Positions 10,351-19,778 of a stretch of DNA of 64,000 nt are shown piece after piece. The stretch covers positions 4,373,813-4,437,812 of the forward strand of contig OZ025880.1 in assembly GCA_964019415.1 (NCBI GenBank), in the 5' to 3' direction. Position 1 is the stretch's first letter. Every line of letters begins with the position of its first letter. The position numbers and the translations under genes are program-made. Source of the DNA: Ianthella basta. Taxonomy: Eukaryota; Porifera; Demospongiae; Verongiida; Ianthellidae. The notes beneath the pieces were generated by a model that worked only from the letters and a program-made list of their open reading frames with translations, did no database searches and was not told the origin of the DNA.

Positions 10351-12483
10351 CCTGAAGCTGCACAGAATATTGTTGGAGCTAGGCTGCTTGCGATGCTCGC
10401 ATGGTCAGTGTCACTAGTAGTTTTCACTGGATACTGCGATGGCTGGCTTGCAACAGCTCTCTGTGCTGTAGGGGCAGCTGTGTCACTCATTTTGTCCATT
10501 GCACTAATGGTGAGGTGCCCTTTAGCTGTTTATTGTTGATGAATATCGCTTAGCTGAAAGTTAGGTGGAGAATTTATTTTGGCAGATTGACTTTTTGAGA
10601 GCAATCCACCAATATTTCTTCTGCAACAATTTAATTTGATTGTTGTATAATTATAATCTATATAAAGCCGAAAGTGTCTGTGTGTGTGTCCGGGATATGC
10701 ACGTGCGTTTCTTGCTCCATCGCCATCAAACGTGATGGGGGCATCAGGGGTCAGGTTATAGCGGTATTGACGTCGCCTGTCTTGCGGTTCGCAGAGAGTT
10801 ATTCTTCCATTTCCACTTTTTCCTTCGTGGACGACCACCATTTTCTAGTTATGGTTTCCATTGACTTCCAGTTTTTACTGGACTTGATTGGCAGTCGTTC
10901 CACGATCGAATTTAAACTGATAATAATCATTAAATTAATTTATAGCTGTGCTAGCAGTAACATGGTTGCTGAGGGCATTGGGGGACAGGCATAGCTTCTT
11001 AGTTGCAGAACTGCTGACGCTCAGCTGCTCCCTGTGACTTCAAACACAATCGTAGCTACTTCTCCAATGCAGAAACGGAAGCAGCCATAACTCGCCAAAG
11101 GCGGGCCTCTCTGCTAGATTCTGTCTAAACTATGCTCACAGTTGGATGTGGTTGGCTAATCTGCAGCATGGAGTTCACTATTGACAGTTGTGCACAAAGA
11201 CACCATGTTTTGAAAGAGTCTTGGACACCAGAGGTGAGAGAAGAGCTGTCTTAGCTAGTGCAAGGAAGGCAATCTGAATGGCTTGTGTATGCGGTCACTG
11301 TGAAGACTGATGTTGATATCACTGTCGTTCACTTACTCAGGAGGATTTTGGCAACCTGTTCACTGTTTCCGCATTGGAGTAGTAGCTATGAGTGTGTTTG
11401 AAGTCACAGAGAGCAGCTGAGAGTCAGCAGTTCTACAGCGAAGAAGCTTTAAAATCCCTTGTACGCTGAAGAATTTGAAGGCAAGACAATTGCAAACAAT
11501 TGGAACAAAACTACTCCAGTGTTAGTTAAACAGCTGTGTAGCAACATAGCTCTGCCCCATTTCAGGATGAGTCATTTTGCTATGAATATCATTGTGGCAT
11601 AAAGCTTACTCAACCATTATAAATTTTATTCTGCCAAATGTCAAAATTTCAGTAATCTGCCAAAATATATTCCTGCCAAATTTCTGGCTATATGGTATAT
11701 TTATGTGCACATGCACATGTGTGTATGCAGTTACCATATACACTAATAAAATACGTCATCCCTAATTTTCTATCAGGGAAATAACATCTGTTCATGTGTA
11801 CGTACTCTAATCAGAACAAATTTCCTGTCACTCATATTTCCACATGGACAGGAAGCATTCCAAATTTTTGTTGGAAGTGACTGCAATATGGCTGCTTGCA
11901 TGCTTGGAACGAAGTGATGACTAAGCCAACACTGCTCGTTGCTGTCTTTGTCCTTGTCTGTATTTCATTTTTCAGTACCTTAATGGAGAGTGTGTGCACC
12001 TTGCACTTCTTCAAACACCTTACCATGATGCAGCTTCGTACCGATACCAAAAAGGACCAGTAGAAAGCCCACTGAAAGCAATACAAGTGCACAATAGGCC
12101 ATCAATGCATTACATCAAATTCATACAGAAATGTTTGATGCCTTTTCCTGAAAATCAACTTCTGGTATATTGCTTTCAGTCTAATCTTGACAGTGCTACA
12201 TAATGTAGTTACAACTGATCATGCTAATGTTGATTTAGCACTGAATTGTGACACTAATTGCTGTTTCCTCTTAATTCTTACTTGACTGTAGCTACCTTCA
12301 TTCCATGCTGGAAGTGATCAACTGATAGGCGTGTTTCTTTTTGCATATGCTTCTCTTGTGTGTAATGTAGGAGCGCTTCTGTTCCCTTACTATTCTTTTG
12401 TATTATTCATATCAGTTGGTGGAATAGGTCTGTTCTTGTTAACTTTAGTGGGGCTTTATAGAAAGATTGCCCCCCAGATATAG
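10351..12483 (+). CDS. Last two exons of a multi-pass membrane protein
   Basis: Exon 10351-10509 follows TTCTACACAG and ends at ATG|GTGAGG; it encodes two hydrophobic helices separated by a short loop (TGYCDGW). Exon 12292-12483 follows TTGACTGTAG and ends with a TAG stop; it encodes two more helices and a short basic tail (LYRKIAPQI). Both junctions are phase 0, so they join cleanly into about 117 residues. The second exon aligns with 498-710: F-AY-SLV, FPYY-FV and GG-G are shared. These are therefore tails of two paralogous genes, probably tandem duplicates. The N-terminal part of this gene is not identified; the kinase at 1009 lies upstream on the same strand in a compatible phase and is a candidate, unproven. 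Confidence 0.6.
10991..11452. mobile_element. Foldback element inside intron
   Basis: Arms of about 85 bases (10991-11077 and 11366-11452) are inverted copies: CAGAACTGCTGACGCTCAGC at left against GCTGAGAGTCAGCAGTTCTA at right, with further matching through the arms. It sits in the intron between the two membrane exons. Confidence 0.65.
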
Positions 12484-13268
12484 TATAATACGTATGAATT
12501 AATGCAACTTACAACATCTTCATTGTGTTTTTATTATGGGCTGTATACAATAGCTGCTTTGGTTATGTTTTATAAAATATGTTTAACAGCTCAATAGTAT
12601 ATAATTTACCAGTGTGTACTTGTTTGACCATGTCAATAACACACAGTATCAATAATAATACACTCAACTACAATAATTCGTCTAAGACTATATTATATAG
12701 TTAGTGTATGTATACTATCCTATTGCAATAATCCTATTCTCAGCAATGTTAGTAATAATTCCCTAGCGGAATTGTTCATTATGCATGAGGTGTACATAAT
12801 GTACGAATCACTCCTGACCAGCTGCCTCAGTCTTGTACTACAGAAAGCATGGATTAAGAGTGGAGAAAGAGGATAGAATAGAATTTAATCAATAGGTACA
12901 GAAGTAAGATTAAATGTGTATAATTTCAAATTGAATAAACACTGTACAAGTATAATTTATACATATTGTCTTTGGGTTGGTTGTGCAGAGTGCATAGAGA
13001 GACTGTATCATACATGTTAACTAGTAACATCTCAATAGTGGTTGTTTACAGTATTCAAGCCAGAAGTAGGAACAAAATCTACATGCACAATGCAATCTAG
13101 AAGAATTACGTTGCATTGTCCAAACTGCATAACTATAATTACAGTATACTGATCCAATAGCACTAGTACATGTGCTAGTGTACACTAGTGTATTATTTTC
13201 TATGGAATTACAAGTGATTTAGGAATGGTCAGCAGAAAGAGCATAGAAACAAGCAACAGTAACTAACC
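12484..13268. other. 3' flank / intergenic, no gene seen
   Basis: AT-rich sequence following the stop at 12483. An AATAAA near 12935 could serve as a distal polyadenylation signal, but it is far from the stop. Confidence 0.4.
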
Positions 13269-13426
13269 AACACCATGATAAACCACATTTCCTTGAAGTT
13301 CGTTCTGCGATCCTAATTTCCTTGTAGCTACATGGGACTAGCTAGCTAGACATTTGGGTCCATGCAGCTACAAGGAAATTAGGAATGCACAGCGAACTTC
13401 ATGGAAATGTGGTTTATCATGGTGTT
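13269..13426. repeat. Near-perfect long palindrome (foldback element)
   Basis: Arms of about 68 bases start AACACCATGATAAACCACAT and end with its inverse, separated by about 20 bases (including GCTAGCTAG). The transcript would form a strong hairpin. No coding content. Confidence 0.8.
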
Positions 13427-13884
13427 AAGATACTGTTTCTTATTTCTATGCACTATAGTTTGTACAGTTGTTGCATGTCCAAGGACTATGGCTACATATC
13501 AGACTAATACTTGCGTTGACTAATACCCCTTCCTCAATTGAAGTACATGAAGATTGTGCAGAACATCAAGCACAGTTATGCCACTCTAGATGAATGAGCT
13601 GCTGTGTTACCGTAATGGTATACCAGTGCAACGAAATGGTGATATTGGGATACCTTAATACACGGCCTGGGGAAGACAAACTTTCTACCCGTTCTAGCGC
13701 TGTACTTATCAGATTGCCACTGGCACTTGGATATTTGCCCTTTACGTCTGTACACATGTGGAACATGTGCATTTGTTACATAATGAATACTTCGTTATGA
13801 CTAACAGGCGAAAGTGTGAAATTACAGTGTTGCCATGGCTACACATGTGCAGAGTGTGTGACTTTGGACTAATGAGTCATACAG

Positions 13885-14254
13885 CTTTACTTCTCGCATT
13901 GCTCATTTTGTGGAGGAGTGGAACAAGGTACGGAAACTTGATCGGCAGTTGCCTCGAAGAGCTGACCTGGATGCGGAGAACAACTTAAAACCATTGGATT
14001 GGCTTGTGCCAGCTCTTGTGAAATGCCTTGCATCAGACTACATTATCATACTTAGGCTTCCATTGTGCGACTTGTCACAAGATAGTCATGTGACACAACT
14101 GGTCAAAGACGTTAAATGGCAATGCCTTGACAATTTCGATCAGCAGTCTTTGCGGAGAAGGCTTTTTCATTTGCTGAAAATTGAAATAGTTAGTAAACGA
14201 CCTGTTCTAAGTTATCCATGTGGGCAATTCCTTCTGATCTTTGTTTCACTTTGA
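13885..14254 (+). CDS. Candidate exon of unknown soluble protein
   Basis: From an AG at 13883-13884 an open frame runs to a stop at 14254 and reads like real protein: charged, helical, with segments such as EEWNKVRKLDRQLPRRADL and NLKPLDWLVPALVKCLASDY. A possible donor (ATA|GTTAGT) near 14190 would end the exon earlier. I do not recognise the domain and see no neighbouring exon with certainty. Confidence 0.35.
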
Positions 14255-14436
14255 TCGCATTTGTCTTCTAGCAGAATGAAGCAAAATGCAGAGGTCAAAA
14301 TTAGGCATGCATTGTTTACATTGGACATGTCCCATATGCTAACATGAGTCCGTGTATAAGACTTGGGCCCATAGGTGCCCTGTATCATGCACTAGGAGTG
14401 CACATAAATTCAGTGAGAGGAGAAAAAGAAGGAAAA

Positions 14437-14858
14437 TACCCTATTGTCCCTAATGTTTCGGCAGAATGAAACACAGATCCAAGTCGGCACTTAGGAATAT
14501 ATGGGTTGCGTCTGGAAGCGCAACGAAACATTAGGAAATTATGATGACTAACTGGAGTACGCGATGGAATAGCTAATAGGAAACAAAATGACCGAATTCA
14601 CTTACAGTCGAGGCAGCTGTTCGTGGGTATCATGCTCACATGGAGCAGTGAGAGGCTGCAGTTGATGCAAAACTCTACTTCAAGCATAAATTAGGTGAGC
14701 GCGACAATTCATTAGACTCCGCAGCAGGCGACGACTTATTACAGTCCGAGACGAACAATGAGGGGCAGCCATTTTTCGTCAAACTTCGAGTATGATTCGA
14801 CCCTATTTAGGCAGGTGCCAAACAATTAAGAAGCCGAAATATTAGGGACAATACGGTA
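14437..14858. mobile_element. MITE flanked by TA
   Basis: The left end TACCCTATTGTCCCTAATGT and right end (inverse TACCGTATTGTCCCTAATAT) form about 27-bp inverted repeats, each bounded by TA. A TA target suggests a Tc1/mariner-type origin. Interior is noncoding. Confidence 0.65.
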
Positions 14859-15262
14859 GAAGATGAAAAAACAAATGGGGTATGAGCAGCCTATGCTGCT
14901 TTCTCGTACATCTCGGCGCTTTGGGTGCTCTGCCATTTTCAATGCATCAAGAGAAGCTTATCCATGGCCTTCAATTGTTCCTTGCTGCCGCCGTTTGGCT
15001 ATATAGTTTCAACGAAGTAAACTAATGCATTAATTTAGGAGTAACCATTTTTATTGGACACATTCCTAAATAGGCGTCATGAGCATGATGTCTGATATTG
15101 CAGAAGCATGACTGGCTCTATATACGTTACATGTAGCTACCAGCTATATTTTATAGTAAATAAATGTGCAATAATCTCCACTGCAGCCACTTTTGCACAT
15201 GTACATTAAGGAGCAACTAAACAAAAAATTAATTGCTAATACTGTAACAAAATGTAACTCAC

Positions 15263-18200
15263 GGGAATCCCAAGTCTCACAGGTGCCTGGTCAGTGCGTG
15301 GAACAGTCCTAGTAGCTCCAAAACCAGCAGTATTTCTTTCTGGATTTCCACTGTCCCTGTGACCAGTTTCTGGTTCCATGCAGTGCTGAGTGTATTTAGC
15401 AGCCCCCGAAGGATCCTGCTGCAGTGAAGACATGTTTATCCTTGTGTATGTTGTAGTTCAACAAACAAGCATAATATAATCTAATATAATTGTTTGTTGC
15501 TTGTTAATCAATCACAATAACCTTAGGGATAGTAGTACGCAATATGTAAAGCTAAACATAAATGATCCACATCTATATATATAAAGAGAAGTCGGGTGCA
15601 ACTTTTGTCCTTAACCCTAACTTGCAGACAGATTGCCACCAAACTTGCCCAGCACCGTGACACAGTGATGTAGGCTGCACAACAAGGTTTTTGTTTTTTA
15701 ATGACCCATGACCGAGGAGGGGGAAGCGAAGGAGTTGACCTGTAATATATAAAGAGTAGGCAGAAACCTTGTCCTGATTATTCTCAGGCACCTACGAACG
15801 AACTGCCATTAAACTTGCCCAGCACTGCAACGCTGTGCTGTAGGTTGCACTGAAGTATCTGCCCACTTTAATAACCAATTGCAACAGCCGAGGAAGGGAA
15901 GGCGAACGAGTTTAATTTTGGGAAAACACGTCCGCCGACCCTTCCCGTGTCTGGTAGCGGTTTGCTACCGAACTTCCTCAGAGGCACAGCGCTATGCCTT
16001 AGAGCGTCACCAGGGGAGAGGTGTTTGGACATGGGCTACTCTTGCAACGTACAAGACAGAAAAGTTGGGACGTGCTTGCGAACCAGACTCCCACAATGAC
16101 ATAGGGTGGATTGTTACCAAACGTTCCCAATCATCTCAACTGTTGCTGCTACGAATCAAGTTGATCATCATTTACGAAAGCAGGCCTACTCAGAGCAGTG
16201 CAACGACGGCTTTTTGCTAACCCCACACGGTGGCCATCTTTAATCAGTGGCAGTTGCCATGTTGCCATAGAGAACTCAAGCAGAATTTTTCCCGACCTTT
16301 TCTCACGCGCCTGCTAACAGATTGCCACCTAATGTTCAAAGTACTACAATGCTGTGCTGTAGGGTGCACTGAATTGTCGGTGTTCTCCAACAGTCAACAG
16401 ACGAGGTAGGAACGGCAAAAGAGTTTAGGCCAAAATTCACCTGCCAACCTCCTACGCACGGGAACGGTTCGCCATCAAACCTTCAGAGGCCCAGGGACAC
16501 TGCACTATGGCATAGAGCATCGCAAGGGATGGGGAACGGGTGAAAGGAGCCAAAATTAGGGCTTGCCAAAGACGGGCATTGCAGCTAGTTATGTATAAAG
16601 GTTTATACAGCTACATAGGCACAAGTAACTAATGATTCAGGGATTAACACTAGGTTATCAATAAGCTTGAGCTCTTTACATATGGGATATATTTATTGTT
16701 ATGTATTTTTCCTTTTTAAATTTCATCATAAAATTGATGACTTAATAAATTCAGGCATATATATACACAAGAGTGCTAGGCTCTACATGTACTGGCTAAG
16801 ATGCCTACATACAGTAAGCTATAGAACTACAATAGGTAAGAATACATAACTTGCCTTGGCTCCAATTGTCTCTTCCACATCTTTAACCAACTGTCCTCCT
16901 TTGTCTAGTGGCTGGCGCCCGTCAGTATTGCTGGCCTGAGCAGATACTACACCAGGTGGCTCATCTTTCACAGCACGCTCATCTTCATCGGTTGGCTCCT
17001 TGGTTACCTTGTCATGCTCCTCAGCTTTATCCTCCACCTTGTCATGCTCCTTGGCTTTGTCCTCTTCCTTGTCATCAACCTGCTGCAATGCACTGCTGGC
17101 ATTTTTTGAGTTGCACGCTCGATCTGGCACTGTATAGTTCTGTCTGCAGATGACTGACTGGCTTGGCGAAAGGGGCTCTGCACCGGGTTTGCGTGGCTGT
17201 GGGACAGTGGCTGTCAACCTATCCTCTGCGTTGAATTCAAAACCCATTCCCGATAGCCACAGTCCTTGAGGTGTCACCAAACAAGAAACATTGTTAGTGT
17301 CCTGGCCACGGGTCTGGAATGGAAATGGGATTGAAGAAGGCATGAGATCGCTATTTATAATTACTAGCAGGCAACAAAGCAACTAACCTCCTCAACTGGT
17401 TTCATGAGGCCATCATCGACATCACCACCCTGTAGCATGGCAACCTGTTCCTTTCCTTCTAGCTTCAAGCACTCACAAGTAGATGAAGGTAGATCATCCG
17501 CACACTTCGGGGCTGGATGATTATCAATCTACGTATGTAACACAATATGGTACTCTATTACACATCCAAGTAATGAGCACTACATATAGCCTATCTTGCA
17601 TTTAGCATAATTATGTTGTACAACAGCAGAAATGATATGTAGTTGTAAAATAATCATAGTGTGTGCTACTAATTAAGACAGAGGTGAAAGAAAGCACAAT
17701 TAACCACATTGCTACTCAACCACTGTGTCTTCACACTGTGTAGTACCTTTGGAGTAATGGTATTTTCTTCCAGGGTGAATGTGCATTTTTCATGCACTTT
17801 GGATCCTGGAATGTACAGGCTATGTACAGAGGGTCGGGAGACATTCCATAGGTCTGCAGGGCTAGCTCCTTTCCAATAGCTGTTGATGTAAACCAGAGTT
17901 GTACGATCCACTGTTTCCTTCTGAGCACAACCTAATGATAGTGTAAATAATAGAAGAGATCCATTGTACATACAACCTGCATGACATGTATTGGATACTA
18001 ATATAACTATGATTTAATGACACACACACCCTAGCTACCACTGAGGTGAGGATACTGAGCTTTGTCGCTTCTCAAACCCCTGAACCTACGTACCTGTCTG
18101 AAGACTATATTACCTACAATATCTGTACAGATGAACCACTCCTAAGAGTAGGAACCTCTGCTTACCTTTAAGGAAGACAATCAAACAGGAAATGAAAAGA

Positions 18201-18307
18201 TAAAGAAAAAATGAGATCAGGGCTCTCAGCTCTTTCAGCAGATGGTTGTCAGGAAAGCTAGATTTGTTCCCTAGAATTGTTCGTATGACGACCCTATCAC
18301 ACGCCAT
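15263..18307 (-). CDS. Unrecognised membrane-anchored protein, five exons, 3' end open
   Basis: Exons, in gene order: 18307-18166, 17931-17747, 17528-17388, 17313-16855, 15418-15263; all phases agree. Exon 1 gives a short polar N-terminus, then one hydrophobic helix (LISFFLYLFISCLIVFL), which suggests a signal anchor with the remainder outside or luminal. Exon 2 has two cysteines and an SYWKG/NVSRPSV region with an N-glycosylation site. Exon 3 has a cysteine cluster (CADD, CEC). Exon 4 has two cysteines, then a long acidic/lysine segment of KEHDKVEDKAEEHDKV type repeats, probably disordered. Exon 4 ends with a GC donor (AAG|GCAAGT). Exon 5 ends at CCC|GTGAGT, so further exons should lie below 15263 but I could not place them. 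Family unknown. Confidence 0.6.
15573..16560. repeat. Degenerate tandem array in intron of the minus-strand gene
   Basis: A unit containing GATTGCCACCAAACTTGCCC followed by CTGTGCTGTAGGTTGCAC recurs with divergence near 15632, 15799, 15957, 16105, 16316 and 16461, spaced about 150-210 bases. Most units carry a downstream CGAGGAAGGGAAGGCGAA-like segment. Copies are 60-80 percent alike by eye. The array lies wholly in the 15419-16854 intron and shows no conserved ORF. Confidence 0.6.
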
Positions 18308-18502
18308 GCTGCAACCACAGCGCCGGTGCCATATGCACGGTCTGACATGACATCACTTCTGTTACCCACGTGGCCATGCAGCATTGCAGATGTGTCCGTA
18401 GTCAGTGCTCACATTAACCCATTAAATCCCATTGATGCTGTTAAATCCAATTGACACAATATTTGCATCAAGACAAACTTTCCTTTCGTTTGGCTGCCAA
18501 GA
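18308..18502. promoter_or_regulatory. Putative bidirectional promoter
   Basis: The 195 bases separate the start codons of the minus gene (18307) and plus ORF (18503). No TATA box is evident on either strand. Inferred from head-to-head arrangement only. Confidence 0.4.
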
Positions 18503-18808
18503 ATGGAGAAATGGTACAAACGTTTTGCAGCCCGCCTAGCAGTTATTTGGTCATCATTTTGTATTCTCTTCATCTCTCCTGGTTGCTCTCGTGTCGCACA
18601 ATCAAGCGCCGAACCTTATGCCATTTATGCACCATTTTGCTGGATGATCAGAAAGGCAATTTTACCATGTAGTGACAAGAATGGATGTATAGTCAACTGC
18701 CAAGAGCAACAATGGCTCCTAGGTCCTTTCCTGGGTCATAGAAGTACCAGCAAGTATAATATATGTAGTGTTAGGCTAGTATTACATAGTATACATGATG
18801 CTGTATAG
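18503..18808 (+). CDS. Short secretory-type ORF interrupted by the LTR retrotransposon
   Basis: The ATG at 18503 opens a frame with a basic start (MEKWYKRFAARL), a hydrophobic core (AVIWSSFCILFI) and a GCSR region, resembling a signal peptide or anchor, followed by six cysteine-containing residues over about 60 positions. Host-derived coding ends at 18763; the last 15 codons and the stop are LTR sequence. Host DNA resumes at 23308 after the duplicated ATATA, where the joined frame would end soon after. A donor before the insertion (CTAG|GTCCTT near 18720) could make the element intronic. Identity unknown. Confidence 0.4.
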   Translation: MEKWYKRFAARLAVIWSSFCILFISPGCSRVAQSSAEPYAIYAPFCWMIRKAILPCSDKNGCIVNCQEQQWLLGPFLGHRSTSKYNICSVRLVLHSIHDAV

Positions 18809-18956
18809 GAACTTCTGATGTAACTCTAGGACTTTGCATATGCATGAGAATATCTATGTATGGAGTAGTCACATGATGTAAGTTATGTGTGTGGCCGAAT
18901 GAAGCACATGTGTCCACGAAGTGTCTGAGCAATCGTCCGAATCCTCAGTCGTTACA
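18764..18956 (+). repeat. 5' long terminal repeat
   Basis: Begins TGTAGTGTTAGG and ends CAGTCGTTACA; identical to 23110-23302. It would contain the element promoter. Confidence 0.95.
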
Positions 18957-18976
18957 TGGTGTCAGAAGTGGGATCC
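18957..18976 (+). other. Primer-binding site
   Basis: TGGTGTCAGAAGTGGGAT follows the LTR directly. Its complement ends in CCA as a tRNA 3' end should. The tRNA species is not identified. Confidence 0.7.
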
Positions 18977-19106
18977 TGAAGCAACTCGTGCAGGAGTGAC
19001 AAGGAGCTTCGCACAGAGAAGAAAGAGCACCAGGATCGACCATACGGCACTTACGTCAGTTGGCCAAAGCGTGCGCTATACGAACTCCGTGTAGACCACA
19101 GCATTG

Positions 19107-19682
19107 ATGGCAGAGAGGCCCGCAGCAGCTGTTACCATAGCGGCACCGTACCAGATATCGCCCCCGGAGCGATTCAACTTCAATCAACCCGAAGAGTGGC
19201 CGCGATGGATTCGGCGCTTCGAACGCTTCAGGCAAGCGTCTGGACTTTGTGACAAGAGTCAAGAGAGTCAGGTAAACACTCTGATTTACACCATGGTAGA
19301 TGAGGCCGACGACATTCTCGGTTCCCTGGAGCTGACAGACGAGCAAAAGTCGGTGTACGAGACCATTCAGGAAGCTTTCCAGAACCATTTTATCAAGAGG
19401 AGAAATCCCATCTTTGAACGCGCTAGGTTCAATCAAAGAAAACAAGAAGGTGAGTCAGTAGACAGTTTCATCACTGCTTTATATGGCCTGGCAAAGCACT
19501 GTGACTATGGGGCTTTGCACGATCAAATGATTCGAGACGAGCTTGTTGTGGGTTTACGTGACGCAGCACTGTCGGAGAAACTGCAAATGGATGCAGACCT
19601 CTCTCTTCAGACAGCAATTTCATCAGCGAGACAAAGAGAATCTGTGAAGAAGCAACAGTCCGTTGTGAGAGGCGACAATTAG
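19107..19682 (+). CDS. Retrotransposon Gag (capsid part)
   Basis: ATG 19107 opens 191 codons. It has the Ty3/gypsy capsid pattern: FNQPEEWPRWIRRFERFR near the start, then an alpha-helical segment with RFNQRKQEGESVDSFITALY. The product would assemble the particle. The frame ends at TAG 19680-19682, and the same frame continues open on the other side through 32 more codons into the zinc knuckles of pol, so only this amber separates gag from pol. Confidence 0.85.
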   Translation: MAERPAAAVTIAAPYQISPPERFNFNQPEEWPRWIRRFERFRQASGLCDKSQESQVNTLIYTMVDEADDILGSLELTDEQKSVYETIQEAFQNHFIKRRNPIFERARFNQRKQEGESVDSFITALYGLAKHCDYGALHDQMIRDELVVGLRDAALSEKLQMDADLSLQTAISSARQRESVKKQQSVVRGDN

Positions 19683-19778
19683 CCAAATGTCGATGCTGTC
19701 CATGCGAGGACACAATACCAAGGACAACCAGGGAAGAAGAAGAAGAGTCCATCTCGATACCCAAACCCACCTCCAAAG

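Noticed and set aside
10674-10994. 106-codon ORF after TATATAAAGCCGAAAGTGTC
   Set aside because: Low-complexity translation in an intron; the start resembles a dispersed repeat rather than a gene.
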